Shown here piece by piece: positions 35,257 to 44,530 of a stretch of 64,000 bases of DNA. The stretch is from Verrucomicrobiota bacterium. Lineage in GTDB: Bacteria > Verrucomicrobiota > Verrucomicrobiia > Opitutales > Opitutaceae. The translations under genes were made by a program, and so were the position numbers. Each line of letters starts with the position of its first letter. Position 1 is the first letter of the stretch. Below the pieces are notes generated by a model. The model made no database searches, had not been told where the DNA came from, and saw only the letters and a list, made by a program, of their open reading frames with translations. The stretch is from NCBI GenBank assembly GCA_023433275.1, contig JAEZDN010000011.1, positions 19,508 through 83,507 of the forward strand, in the 5' to 3' direction.

Positions 35257-36792
35257 TCAGTCCCAAGCGTCGGTGCGGAAGGGCGCGGCGGGAAGACCGG
35301 CGGCGTTGGCCAGCGTGGCGTGGGGCACGTTGCGGAACGCGTAGCGCACGGCCACGGGGTTCTTCACCGCCGCGGCGCTGACGAGAACCGTGGCGCCCTC
35401 GATCTTTGCGTTCGCGGGATGGAAAACCTTGTCCGCGCCCGCGAGTTCGAAACCGCCCACTTGCGGCGCGGTGCTCGCCAGTCCGTCGGCGTAGGCGAAG
35501 GTTACGCGGAACGCCGCGCCCTCGCGGGCCACGGCCTGCATGACCGGCCCGGAATCGACCACGCCGCGCGTGGCGTGGATGCGCGCGAGCGCGAGCCGGG
35601 CGAGCCGGTCGCCGACGGGTTTCTTTTCCTGCGGGTGCAGGTCGTGGGGTTCGGTGCCGTCGATGGTCACGGCCAGGGCGGCGGCGGGGGTGCGGTTCAC
35701 CGCGACGGCCTGGGCCTCGCGCAGGTAGGCCCAGGCGTTGCCAGTTTCCGCGTCCCAGCCTTCGAAGTTAGGCAACTGCACGATGAGGAACGGGAAATCG
35801 CCGTGCAACCAGGTCGCGCGCCACGACTGGATCATGGCGGGCAGCAATTCAGCATAGTCGCGATGGCGGCCGACGTTCGATTCGCCTTGGTACCAGAGTG
35901 CGCCGCGGAGGGCATAGGGCGCGAAGGGAGCGATCATGCCATTGAACAAGCGGGCCGGCGCGAAACCGGAGCCGGGACCGACCGGCGGGCGCGGCCATGG
36001 CATCGTCACGGGGGTGCCGTGCATTCGGTTGTCCTCCTGTGCCTTTGCCCAGGCAGCCTCAAGGCCGGGCTGGGCGGCGTAGCGTTCGGGCCACTCACGC
36101 CAGGCGGCCTGGAACCCGCTCTGCAATGCCGGCCAGCTGCGGTGGGTGCGCAACACGGGCTCGGGCATCCATGATTCGATGGTCGTGCCGCCCCACGATG
36201 CATTGATGAGGCCGACCGGAACGTTGAGTTTCTCGCTCACGGTTTGCGCGAAAAAATAACCAACCGCGGTGAACGCGCCGATCGTGTCGGGTGCGGCGCT
36301 TTGCCAGCCGCTGTGCGGGACCTTCGTCGCGGGCATGTCGGCGCCGGCATGGTCGACGCGAAGGTGGCGGATCAGCGGGTTCGCGGGTTTGGATTTCTCG
36401 ATGTCGTATAGCCGGGGTGAACTGTGCAGGCTCCACTCCATGTTGGACTGGCCGGAGGCGAGCCACACCTCGCCGACGACGACATCGCGCAGGGTGATGG
36501 ACAGGGGGCCGCGCGTGACGACAAGCTCGGCGCCGGTCGCGTTGGCGGGCATGGCGTCGAGGTCGGCGCGCCAGGTGCCGGCGGCGTTGACGAGCGTTTG
36601 CTTCGTCTGGCCGGCGAAGCGCACGGTCACGGTCGCGCCTGGCTGGTCGTCCCAACCCCATACGGGGACGGCGACCTCGCGTTGGAGGACTGCGTGGTCG
36701 GTGAAAGGCGATGCGAGTTCGAGGGCGGGGGCGTCACGGAGGAGGAGCAGGGCGGGCAGCAGACCCAGGACGGAAAGTCGGCGTAATTTCAT
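35257..36792 (-). CDS. Sialate O-acetylesterase-family protein
   Basis: A 511-residue protein with a signal peptide (MKLRRLSVLGLLPALLLL). The SGNH-type SASA signature is GQSNMEW with the nucleophile Ser116; WYQGESNVGRHRDY and PHDLHPQEKK give the remaining catalytic His/Asp region. The N-terminal part is a beta-sandwich with a VPVWGW strand. Family members remove O-acetyl groups from sialic acid or, in plant-degrading bacteria, from xylan and pectin. The start at 36792 was chosen for its signal peptide. It is a single gene, so the substrate is open. Confidence 0.88.
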   Translation of the reverse strand: MKLRRLSVLGLLPALLLLRDAPALELASPFTDHAVLQREVAVPVWGWDDQPGATVTVRFAGQTKQTLVNAAGTWRADLDAMPANATGAELVVTRGPLSITLRDVVVGEVWLASGQSNMEWSLHSSPRLYDIEKSKPANPLIRHLRVDHAGADMPATKVPHSGWQSAAPDTIGAFTAVGYFFAQTVSEKLNVPVGLINASWGGTTIESWMPEPVLRTHRSWPALQSGFQAAWREWPERYAAQPGLEAAWAKAQEDNRMHGTPVTMPWPRPPVGPGSGFAPARLFNGMIAPFAPYALRGALWYQGESNVGRHRDYAELLPAMIQSWRATWLHGDFPFLIVQLPNFEGWDAETGNAWAYLREAQAVAVNRTPAAALAVTIDGTEPHDLHPQEKKPVGDRLARLALARIHATRGVVDSGPVMQAVAREGAAFRVTFAYADGLASTAPQVGGFELAGADKVFHPANAKIEGATVLVSAAAVKNPVAVRYAFRNVPHATLANAAGLPAAPFRTDAWD

Positions 36793-36876
36793 GGGGGTGC
36801 CCAATTCAAGCCGGATGCGTCGGACTCGCAATAGGCATTTGCCTCGGCTCGAGGCGAGGTCTTGGCTTCGCGCACC

Positions 36877-37176
36877 ATGCTCTACCACTGCGTATATTTC
36901 TGGTTGAAACCCGAACTCACCTCTGACCAGCGCGCGGAGTTCCGGCGCGGGGTCGAGACGCTCAAGGGCATCAGGAGTGTGGCGAAAGTGTCCGTCGGCG
37001 TGCCGGCGAAGACCACGCTCCGCCCGGTCATCGATGCGAGCTATGACGTGGCGTTGATCGTCGAGTGTGCCGACGTCGCCGCCGAGGCGGCCTATCAGGT
37101 GGACCCGCTGCACCTCGCCTTCGTCGAGAAATTCAAGACCTACTGGACGCGCGTCCAGATCTACGACTCGGAGTGA
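36877..37176 (+). CDS. Dabb-domain stress-responsive protein
   Basis: A 99-residue dimeric alpha/beta-barrel protein: LYHCVYFWLKPELT, SVGVPAKTTLRPVID, and YDVALIVECADVAAEAAYQ with HLAFVEKF, as in the Dabb (stress-responsive A/B barrel) family. Reported members are small cytosolic proteins of unclear function. The ATG at 36877 matches the family start. It is transcribed divergently from the esterase at 36792. Confidence 0.85.
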   Translation: MLYHCVYFWLKPELTSDQRAEFRRGVETLKGIRSVAKVSVGVPAKTTLRPVIDASYDVALIVECADVAAEAAYQVDPLHLAFVEKFKTYWTRVQIYDSE

Positions 37177-37288
37177 CCGCCGGCCGCCTGCGGCGGCGGC
37201 GGTTAAGGGTTAGTCGTTAGTAGGAAGAAAAAGTAGCCGTTCCTCTCTCCCCCATAACACTCAACCCGCAGCCAATAACTTCTTATCC

Positions 37289-38140
37289 ATGCCTTCTCTT
37301 TCCGGCCAGGTCGTGATCGTCACCGGGGCCTCGTCCGGCATCGGCGAGGCGACGGCGCGGCGGCTCGTGCGAGCGGGCGCGAAGGTGGTGATCACGGCGC
37401 GGCGGCAGGAGCGGTTGGACGCGCTCGCGGGCGAATTGGATCCCACGGGCGCGAAGGTCCTCGCGGTGGCGGCGGACATCACGTCGGCCGAGGGTCGCTG
37501 GAAGATGGTGGAGGCGGCCCAGGCGAAGTACGGGCGCATCGATGCGCTGGTGAACAACGCGGGCTATGGCACGCGCGGTCCCGTCGAGATGGTGCCGGTG
37601 GACCTGGTCCGGAAGAATTATGAGACGAATATCTTTTCGTTGATCGCGCTCACGCAGCTCGTGTTGCCGCAGATGCGCGCGCGGGGCTCGGGCTGTGTGG
37701 TCAACATCGGTTCCGTGGCCGGGCGGATCGCGCGGCCGCTTTCGAGCATTTATGATTCCACGAAACACGCGCTGGAGGCGCTGACCGACGGCTTGCGCGG
37801 CGAGCTGAAGCCCTTTGGGGTGCGCGTCACCCTGATCCGCCCGGGCTACATCATCACGGAATTCGTGGAAGCGGCGGACGCGGTGTCGGCCGACGTGATC
37901 GCCAATGCGGGGGCGTATGCACCGTTCTACCGCCACCACCAGGAGGGGGCGAGGAAACTCCGCGCCTTTGCCGGCCAGCCCGACGACATCGCGCGCCTGG
38001 TCGAGCGGGCCCTGGCGAGTGATAATCCCGCGCCGCGGTACAACGGCCCATTCCACGCGAAAATCTTTCTTTTGCTGAAATGGTTGCTCCCCGACCGCGC
38101 GTTGGCGTGGATCACCCGCGTGCGCGTCTCTTCATCATGA
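37289..38140 (+). CDS. Short-chain dehydrogenase/reductase
   Basis: A 283-residue classical SDR: VTGASSGIGEATARR (NAD(P) loop), NNAGYGTRGP, the serine in VNIGSVAGR, and the catalytic YDSTKHALEAL, where Tyr and Lys are three residues apart as in YxxxK. The substrate cannot be predicted. The last residues (LLLKWLLPDRALAWITR) form a membrane-like segment. The stop overlaps the TspO start as ATGA, so the two genes are likely co-translated. Confidence 0.92.
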   Translation: MPSLSGQVVIVTGASSGIGEATARRLVRAGAKVVITARRQERLDALAGELDPTGAKVLAVAADITSAEGRWKMVEAAQAKYGRIDALVNNAGYGTRGPVEMVPVDLVRKNYETNIFSLIALTQLVLPQMRARGSGCVVNIGSVAGRIARPLSSIYDSTKHALEALTDGLRGELKPFGVRVTLIRPGYIITEFVEAADAVSADVIANAGAYAPFYRHHQEGARKLRAFAGQPDDIARLVERALASDNPAPRYNGPFHAKIFLLLKWLLPDRALAWITRVRVSSS

Positions 38141-38628
38141 ATCCATCGGTGGAAGAACAACGGAAGTCGCACTCGTGGATGATGCTGGGGTTGCTGCTCG
38201 CGGGCAGTTTCCTGGCGGCGGGGGTCGGGACGTGGGGCAATTTTCCGAATGTCCGCGAATGGTATCCGACCCTCAACAAACCCTCGTGGACGCCACCCTC
38301 CGGGCTTTTTGCGCCGGTGTGGAGCACATTGTATGTGATGATGGCCGTCGCGGTCTGGCGGGCCTGGCGCACGGCTCGGGCGGCGGGGAGCCTGCTGAGG
38401 GGTTATGGCGTGCAGCTCGTGTTGAACGCGCTCTGGTCCGTTTTGTTTTTCAAGTTTAAGCAACCCGTCTGGGGCCTGGTCGACATCGTGGTGTTGCTGG
38501 CGGTGTTGCTTTGGATGCAGCGCGCCTTGTGGCGGGCCGATCGCCTCGCGGGGCTGTTCTGGCTGCCGTACGTGCTGTGGGTGGCGTTCGCGACGGCGCT
38601 CAATGCCGCGATCGTGGCGATGAATTGA
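38137..38628 (+). CDS. tspO: TspO/MBR-family membrane protein
   Basis: A 163-residue protein with five membrane helices. Key family sequences are WYPTLNKPSWTPPSGLF after helix 1 and VQLVLNALWSVLFFKFKQP with the conserved Trp/Asn. TspO proteins bind porphyrins and steroids and respond to oxidative stress or oxygen. It is translationally coupled to the SDR. Confidence 0.93.
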   Translation: MNPSVEEQRKSHSWMMLGLLLAGSFLAAGVGTWGNFPNVREWYPTLNKPSWTPPSGLFAPVWSTLYVMMAVAVWRAWRTARAAGSLLRGYGVQLVLNALWSVLFFKFKQPVWGLVDIVVLLAVLLWMQRALWRADRLAGLFWLPYVLWVAFATALNAAIVAMN

Positions 38629-38664
38629 GCCAGCTGGGCGGTGGGTTGCGCCGATGCGTGCAGA

Positions 38665-40755
38665 TCAGGAATGGGGCGGGCCAAAAGGACTTTTCCTGGT
38701 TTGTCTTTCCAGCGCATCCGGCACTTTACCGACCCACGTGATGAACAGACGCTGACCGGCGCGGGTGAAGCCCATGTAGAGGCGGCGTGTGTTGTCGCGG
38801 CGCAGTTCGGCCTGCTGTTCGGGTGACATCTGCAGGTCGTCTTCCTTTTCCAAGAGATCAGCTCCGCCAAGGAGGAAGACGATTGGCGCTTCCAGCCCGG
38901 TGGCCGCATCGATACTGCAGACCCGCACGGCTCGTGTAACCGCGGTCTTGCGGGCATCGCCCACGCGATGAGCGCCGAGCGCCCGCGCCAGTTCATCGTA
39001 CACGCTGGCTGTGCGGAGGCCGGAGGCGACCAGTACCAACACCGCTTCGGGATCACCGCCCTCGGCCAGAAAGATCTTCAATTCGTTGATCACGCGCCCC
39101 ACCTCATCCTGGCGCGAGGTCAACGGCACGATGCGCGGTTCTTCGCCCAGTTCGGCGGAAGCAAGTTCCGCCTCATCTGGCAGGTTGAGGTCGATTTCTT
39201 CCTCATCCGTCATTCGCGCACGATAAAACTCTGCCGCCAGCGTGAGGATCGGACGCGTGTTGCGGTAACTCCGACGCAACCGGGTAGAACGTCCGCGGAC
39301 ATCGAGACCGCAGGCCACCCAGGATTGGCGGCGCTTCAAGAATCCCTGCGTCGGGTCCGCTGCCAGCAAGAGGCGGCCGGTTTGCGGTTTCAACGCACTG
39401 CGCAGTGCCCACAGCCATACGGGAGCGAAGAATTGGGCCTCGTCCACGTAGATGTAGTCATAGTGTGGAGGACGGATCTTGCCACGTTCGATCTCCCGCC
39501 AGAAGCGCAGGGCCCGGCCCGACCAGTCTTCCTGTTTCTGTCCGTCCAGCAGCGCCAGGTAGCGGCGGTAAACGGTATGTAGACTCCGGCGCTGTCCGGG
39601 ACTCAAGGCGACACCCCGCCCGGCCCGGTCTGCCGCCAGATAATCCTGCAGGGCGGTGACCGCGCGGTCCTGCATCCAGTCGATCTCATCGCGGACAAAC
39701 TCGACCCATTGCGCGGTGGCCTCGCCACCTTCGGCCTGGATGGCTTGGGAGAGCAATTTATCGCGACCGCCGTATTGGGCCATGCCGCCGGACAAGAACG
39801 GCAGGCGGGTATCCGCCCACGAGAAGAAGGTATGCCAGTCGACATTGGGCGGCCGGCCCAGTTCACCAAAGCGGATTTCAAGCTCCCGCCGCAGCGCCTT
39901 GTTGTGGGTGATCACCAGCGTCCTGCTTTTCGGATCGAGCTGCGCCTGTGTGCAGGCCCGGAACAGCAGCACGAGTGATTTCCCGCTGCCGGCCACCCCG
40001 GTGACCAGGCTGGCTTCGCCGTAGGGCGCCGGCGCCTCGGCGACGGCCGCGGCCTCGTCCGACAGGCGCAGGCGGTTCTTGGCCCAGGCTTCCTGATCGT
40101 AGTCGAGCAGAAGCGGCGTGTATTCCGCGGCCACGTTGCGCCGGCGCGCAGCGCGCGTGGAGAGCCGCGGCGGCACCACCGTTTCCGGTGAGAAATGGGA
40201 CCGCAGCCGGGCCAGGTGTCGTTCCTGCAAACCGCCCGTCGCCAGTTTGCGCAGGCATTGGGCGAGCTTTTCCGCTGTGACATGCTCCTCGCCCAGCCAG
40301 TAGCAGTCTTCCAACGGATTTTGTCCCCAGAGTTGGCGGAGCTTCTCGTGCGGCGCTTGGGGAAAAAGCACCATACCGTACACAGCCGGCGGACCGGGGA
40401 AGGTGCTGCCGTCGGCCACATCCTGGGCCAATGCGGTGTCGATGAATGTGCGCACGCGCTGACGCAACCGGGCGCCGGTCTCCGCGGCGGATGGAGGACG
40501 GGTCGTCTCTCCACCGAAAAGGCTCCCATGCAGATCCTCGTCGAGGTCTGTTTCGGTCACGCCTCCCACCGCGAGGACGAAGGCCGTGGCATTGTTGTGC
40601 AACACCAGGAAATCCGGGTGCTCCTGCCGGCCCGGCAGTGGCAGGCCGACCCAGGCCATGAATTCTTCGCCGGGGATGGCCTTGAGCGCCCGGTGGACCT
40701 TCAGGATTTCGGAGCGGAACGAACCGACAAGCGGATCCGGCAGGATGCGGGTCAT
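38665..40755 (-). CDS. UvrD/Rep-like SF1 helicase with nuclease-like N-terminus
   Basis: A 696-residue protein. Motif I is VTGVAGSGKS (about 255-264), motif II YVDEAQFF (about 437), and motif VI near YMGFTRAG. The first 150 residues contain VHRALKAIPGEEFMAW and PDFLVLHNNATAFVLAVGG, a pattern reminiscent of NERD-type nuclease domains (a Glu followed by D-x-V/L strands), but this is tentative. The start overlaps the stop of the upstream helicase as ATGA. Two SF1 helicases in one operon is an uncommon pairing. It probably unwinds or translocates on nucleic acid in repair or defence. Confidence 0.8.
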   Translation of the reverse strand: MTRILPDPLVGSFRSEILKVHRALKAIPGEEFMAWVGLPLPGRQEHPDFLVLHNNATAFVLAVGGVTETDLDEDLHGSLFGGETTRPPSAAETGARLRQRVRTFIDTALAQDVADGSTFPGPPAVYGMVLFPQAPHEKLRQLWGQNPLEDCYWLGEEHVTAEKLAQCLRKLATGGLQERHLARLRSHFSPETVVPPRLSTRAARRRNVAAEYTPLLLDYDQEAWAKNRLRLSDEAAAVAEAPAPYGEASLVTGVAGSGKSLVLLFRACTQAQLDPKSRTLVITHNKALRRELEIRFGELGRPPNVDWHTFFSWADTRLPFLSGGMAQYGGRDKLLSQAIQAEGGEATAQWVEFVRDEIDWMQDRAVTALQDYLAADRAGRGVALSPGQRRSLHTVYRRYLALLDGQKQEDWSGRALRFWREIERGKIRPPHYDYIYVDEAQFFAPVWLWALRSALKPQTGRLLLAADPTQGFLKRRQSWVACGLDVRGRSTRLRRSYRNTRPILTLAAEFYRARMTDEEEIDLNLPDEAELASAELGEEPRIVPLTSRQDEVGRVINELKIFLAEGGDPEAVLVLVASGLRTASVYDELARALGAHRVGDARKTAVTRAVRVCSIDAATGLEAPIVFLLGGADLLEKEDDLQMSPEQQAELRRDNTRRLYMGFTRAGQRLFITWVGKVPDALERQTRKSPFGPPHS

Positions 40756-42539
40756 GATTCAGATCCGGGTAGCGGGATGTCGACGCGGTGCGCCGCGCGC
40801 AGCAGCGAGGCGAAGCACGCCATGGCGTCGTCATCGGGACGCGACTTGGCGAACTCCAGCAGGACCGGGCTCGCCACCAACAACAACTTGGTCCGTGCCC
40901 GGGTGACGGCCACATTCAGACGTTGTTGCAGGAAGAAGAACTCCCGCAGGCGCCAGGCGAAATCCTCATCCGAGACGGTGAACGACACCAACACGACCTC
41001 TCGCTCCTGCCCCTGCATGCGCTCCACCGTGTCCGCCACGAGGGCGGCAGGGGAGGTCCGGTCAGGCGTCCGGGCCGCAAGGCATCGCCGCAGATACCGG
41101 GCCTGTCGGCGGAAGGGGATCACCACGCCGATGTCCTTCCACGCGAGGCCGCCCGCATGCAAGGCCTGCAGTGCATCGGCGATCAGGGTGGCCTCCTCGG
41201 GCGCGACCGAGCGACAGCCTTCGTGCGGCACCGCCAGCCACACGACACCGGGCGAAGGTGCCAGCGACTCCTTCCAATCGTCGGCGCAGGCGGACAGCTG
41301 CAAGGTGCGCCCGGCGGCGCGCGGATGAGCCCGGAGACGCGAACCGTAGAACGTGTCGCTGGGCCAACGGCACAGGGCGTCGTTCAGGCGGTGTGTGACT
41401 GTGAGCATCGTGTCGTAACCGCGTCCGACCAGCCGCCCGAAGATGGAGAGTTGCTGCGCCTCCTGCGGGGACCGGCTGATCGTCACCGGCGGCAACTGCC
41501 GGTGATCGCCGGCGAAGATATAGCGCTTCCCCGCGAGCATGGCCATGACGGCGAGCGGCACGGTGACCTGGCTTGCCTCGTCGATCACGACGGTGTCGAA
41601 ATCGCGTCCGCCCAGCCGGTGTGAACGCAGGGAAAACGGCGTGGCGCCGATGATATATCCCGCGCTGGTCGGCATCTTGGTGAAGGAAAGCTCACCGAAG
41701 GCCGCGCGTTGCTCGATCGCCGCGGGTAGCGACGGATCGGTGAACGCGGCTATTTTGGCGATGTGTCCGCCACCGGCCATGCGCTCGGCGACAGCCGCCA
41801 GCAGGTTGTTGATCGCACGGTGCGTGAAGCTTGTGACCAGAACGCGTTCCCCGCGGCTGAGCAGGTCCGCGATCACCCAGGCGAGCACGTGGGTCTTGCC
41901 GGTGCCCGGAGGTCCCTGGATGAGCCAGCACACGTCAGCGGCCACGGCGTTCGCGACAGCCTCCTTCTGTTTGTCGTTCAGACCGTCCTGTTCGGCACGA
42001 TCGAAAGTCTCGGTGAATGCCTCGGCATCGATATGCGGCTGCCGCTCGCCTTGGAGTAGCGGCAGGATCAGATCACGACCGACGGCGGTCCGGCCCAGGT
42101 CCTCGATGGCGCCGCGGTAGCGGTCCTCCAGATCGATGTAGGGCTCGTCGAGACAGATGCCGCTTTCGCCGACCACGCAGGGTTGGTCGCCGAGTGCCCG
42201 CCACTCCTGTACCTCGACATGGGTGTCGGAGATTGCGGTGATCAGCGCCTCCATGAACGGCAATTGCGGATCACCCCGACTCAGGCGGACCAGGTCCCCC
42301 TCGCGGAAACGTGAATCGTTCCCCTCGCATTCCAGTCGCCAGCGCTTGGGCTCGGGCTGGCCGGTGATCCGGGCTGCCGCGATACATCGCCCTTCCTCGA
42401 CTCGTTCCTCCGTGGGCGTAGCCCACAATCGCCGCATGTTCTCCCGCTGGAGCGCATGCTCCTCGACCACGAAACGCCCGAGTTCGTTCTGCAGGGCGGC
42501 CAGCGCGGAGCGGTGTGGCGGGAGTGGTTCGGATTCCAT
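40752..42539 (-). CDS. Upf1/Dna2-like SF1 helicase
   Basis: A 595-residue SF1B helicase with AAA_11/AAA_12-type motifs: QGPPGTGKT (about 208-216), VIDEASQVTVPLAV (about 317), FAGDHRQLPP and the C-terminal RLNVAVTRAR. An N-terminal region of about 170 residues with FREGDLVRLSRGD resembles the beta-barrel insertion of Upf1-like helicases. The gene overlaps the UvrD-like gene by four bases. Upstream (42765) lies an Mre11/SbcD remnant. Probably a DNA end-processing or defence helicase. Confidence 0.85.
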   Translation of the reverse strand: MESEPLPPHRSALAALQNELGRFVVEEHALQRENMRRLWATPTEERVEEGRCIAAARITGQPEPKRWRLECEGNDSRFREGDLVRLSRGDPQLPFMEALITAISDTHVEVQEWRALGDQPCVVGESGICLDEPYIDLEDRYRGAIEDLGRTAVGRDLILPLLQGERQPHIDAEAFTETFDRAEQDGLNDKQKEAVANAVAADVCWLIQGPPGTGKTHVLAWVIADLLSRGERVLVTSFTHRAINNLLAAVAERMAGGGHIAKIAAFTDPSLPAAIEQRAAFGELSFTKMPTSAGYIIGATPFSLRSHRLGGRDFDTVVIDEASQVTVPLAVMAMLAGKRYIFAGDHRQLPPVTISRSPQEAQQLSIFGRLVGRGYDTMLTVTHRLNDALCRWPSDTFYGSRLRAHPRAAGRTLQLSACADDWKESLAPSPGVVWLAVPHEGCRSVAPEEATLIADALQALHAGGLAWKDIGVVIPFRRQARYLRRCLAARTPDRTSPAALVADTVERMQGQEREVVLVSFTVSDEDFAWRLREFFFLQQRLNVAVTRARTKLLLVASPVLLEFAKSRPDDDAMACFASLLRAAHRVDIPLPGSES

Positions 42540-42581
42540 GTGATGGGCCGTGCTTTAAATTCGCTATGCCAAGTGAGCAGG

Positions 42582-42765
42582 CGGTCAGATCAGCAGCGAG
42601 TTGGTTGGGTTGAGGGAGGAAGGGGTCGGCCTGTCGCTAACAGCAAGTGCTTGGCTCTTTTGCAAAGTGGTCAGGCGGGCTATGCGAAGCTGTCCGGCTT
42701 TTGGCGCCGAACTGCGAAAAGTGGGCGCCGAGCTGCCAGTCGGCGGTATGGATCAATCGAATCAT
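42582..42765 (-). pseudogene. Truncated, frameshifted SbcD/Mre11-like nuclease
   Basis: From the ATG at 42765 the frame encodes MIRLIHTADWQLGAHFSQFG, a metallophosphoesterase N-terminus of the SbcD/Mre11 type (HTADWQLG has the first metal His/Asp motif). After AK the frame is disrupted by one extra A in a run of four near 42701. In the shifted frame KAGQLRIARLTTLQKSQALA continues as expected in the family. The sequence then diverges and stops; the rest of the gene (GDLFE, GNHD and so on) is gone. It precedes the Upf1-like helicase on the same strand, so it once probably shared its operon. Confidence 0.75.
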
Positions 42766-43196
42766 GACGTCTGCCTTCTTAGGGAGACGCAGCTGCAACC
42801 CACAGGGTGGAGCGTCAAGGGGCGTAGGACAGGTGGCATTCAGAGAATGCATATCAGATCAGGCATTGGCCCTATGCCTTCTGGGGTTTTCCTCCGGGCC
42901 GAAAATCCAGGCAATTGAATTCTCCGGGGCTGGTTCCGAGGCCGGGATGGCAGGTTCTCCTTGGTTGGCGGCACTCCGGGTGGGTGTGGAGACGCAGGGC
43001 GTTTTTGTCAGGGCAAGTATTGTTTCGGCGAGCAGGCCGCAGCGGAACGCGAAACCGGGCGGGTTCGAGCCCCACCCCGTCCTACCCGTGGGCTTGATTT
43101 TCCCCGGGTTCGTGCCGATAGTGGCGCCGGAATCGCCCCCCAGACCAAACCGGCTCCGTATGGTGCTCTTTCCGCAAGGATAGGTCGGGGGGCTTC
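42766..43196. other. Gene-free stretch of the accessory island
   Basis: No credible ORF is seen. Near 43060-43083 the plus strand has gggttcgagccccacc followed by ccgtcct, which looks like a tRNA T-arm and the 3' half of an acceptor stem without CCA, a possible att remnant. An aggacagg near 42825 could pair with it, but no tRNA or tmRNA body can be folded. The rest may be promoter DNA and deletion scar. Confidence 0.35.
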
Positions 43197-43826
43197 TTAT
43201 TTTGGCCAGAATTGCACCAGGATTTCACGGTGGGAGATGAGCTTGCGGTAGAGGTTGTTCTCATCAGGCCGGGTATAACCGCGCGCTACGGCACCGCAGA
43301 CCATGTCGGCCAGCTGGAGCAGCAGATTGCGATCCGAATCCTGCACCTTGACCTTGCGGATGAACTTCGGCCCATCGCCGGCTTCGTTCACGCGTTTGCG
43401 CAGGTAGGTGTTGAGTTGGTTGCGAAACTCCCGTCCTCCGCTGCCGTCGATCACCACGATGGAATCGCTGAGGTAAGGCTTGGCATTCTGAAAAACGAGG
43501 CCGCAGGTGTATTTGTAGAAGGGATCGGGAAACTGAAACCCCTTGCCGGTCAGCTTGGCCTTGTTGATGACGACCGAGAAATAGAACCACTCATACGGCG
43601 CCACCGCGCGCAAAAAGGCCTCGCGCCAGTCGGGTCGCAGCTTGCTGAAGTGAAACTCGAAGTGTTCGGGCAGGCGCAGCTCGCGCTTCAAAAGACCGAT
43701 CCGCTGCTCCACGGCGGACGCTTCCTCGTGATCCTCGAAGGCGATAAGGGTGACGGTGAAAAAGGCGGATCGGCTGCCACCGGGTGGCATGCCGGGATCT
43801 CCGGATTCGTCGATGAACACGAGCAT
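43197..43826 (-). CDS. DUF3800 protein
   Basis: A 209-residue DUF3800 member: the N-terminus LVFIDESGDPG with an acidic cluster, FEFHFSKLRPDW, SDSIVVIDGSGG, and LLLQLADMVCGAVARGY near the C-terminus. These four conserved blocks are distributed like the acidic residues of an RNase H-type fold, so a nuclease activity is plausible but not shown here. DUF3800 genes are common in mobile and defence regions. It faces the helicase pair on the same strand with the island gap in between. Confidence 0.8.
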   Translation of the reverse strand: MLVFIDESGDPGMPPGGSRSAFFTVTLIAFEDHEEASAVEQRIGLLKRELRLPEHFEFHFSKLRPDWREAFLRAVAPYEWFYFSVVINKAKLTGKGFQFPDPFYKYTCGLVFQNAKPYLSDSIVVIDGSGGREFRNQLNTYLRKRVNEAGDGPKFIRKVKVQDSDRNLLLQLADMVCGAVARGYTRPDENNLYRKLISHREILVQFWPK

Positions 43827-43981
43827 GGGCGCGGATGACTGCCGCTGGCCCGTGCGACGGTGGCAGGTTGACGATTCTCTCGCGGTACGTCGAGGGAAGA
43901 TCGGACAACCTCGAACGACAACGGCTTCTTTACGTGAGCGGAAAGGTGGTTTTCAACCACAGCTGCATCCGATCCATTTTC

Positions 43982-44257
43982 ATGAGCACGCGTTCCACCT
44001 ATCTCGCCCGGACCCTTCTCTCGCGCGCGAAAGCGCTGGCCGGGAACTGGGCGGAGGATGAGGCGCCGGTGGCGCAGCAGCGCGAGCGGTTGCGCGATCT
44101 CGTGGCCAAGGTGCTCGCGGTGGAGGAGGGCATCACCGACGAATCGAAAGTGCGGCTGGTGCTGGATGCCCTGCCGGCGGTTCGGTCGGAGCGGGCGAAT
44201 TCCGATCGGGAATTGCGGGACCTGGCGGAGTCGCTCGAGGCGCACTTGTGGCGGTGA
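43982..44257 (+). CDS. Small helical protein, unknown
   Basis: A 91-residue protein beginning MSTRSTYLARTLLSRAKALA. It is rich in charged residues and predicted helix (AQQRERLRDLVAKVLAVEEG, LRDLAESLEAHLWR). No family is recognised. The frame extends upstream to 43835, but those codons overlap the divergent DUF3800 start region and are not used. It may be a regulator or a structural helix protein; the coding call rests on codon usage like its neighbours. Confidence 0.5.
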   Translation: MSTRSTYLARTLLSRAKALAGNWAEDEAPVAQQRERLRDLVAKVLAVEEGITDESKVRLVLDALPAVRSERANSDRELRDLAESLEAHLWR

Positions 44258-44340
44258 GGGAAACGCTCACACGATTGGCCGCAAGAAGGCAGGCGTAAAA
44301 GGGGGCGGGAGATAACGGAGAAAGTCTTGGTGACTTCGAC

Positions 44341-44453
44341 GCGGGCGGGGTCGCCCGCGCTCCAGGGATGGGTTCCTTCGTTGGGAACCGGTTTGCAGGC
44401 GGTTGGCCCGATGGCTGGGCGAAGATCTTCATCGCTCGTAAACAGGCTCCTTC
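44341..44453. repeat. Family B variant and degenerate family C element
   Basis: At 44341-44363 gcgggcggggtcgcccgcgc, the same type as the element in prmB (18445), with a minus-strand GGAG head. At about 44391-44453 a decayed family C pair (tttgcaggcggt and cgtaaacaggctcc). Both lie in the gap between the small helical gene and uvrC. Confidence 0.65.
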
Positions 44454-44530
44454 AAGAAGGGGGCCTGCTGCGGGACGGGCGCGGGGCGAAACCTCGTACG
44501 AAGGCAGGATCGCTGATCCCGCCCTGTCGT

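Noticed and set aside
42820..43090. A tmRNA-like or RNase P-like RNA
   Set aside because: Only short end complementarity and a T-arm-like segment are seen; no tag reading frame, no TTCGACGG-type 5' motif and no conserved RNase P core.
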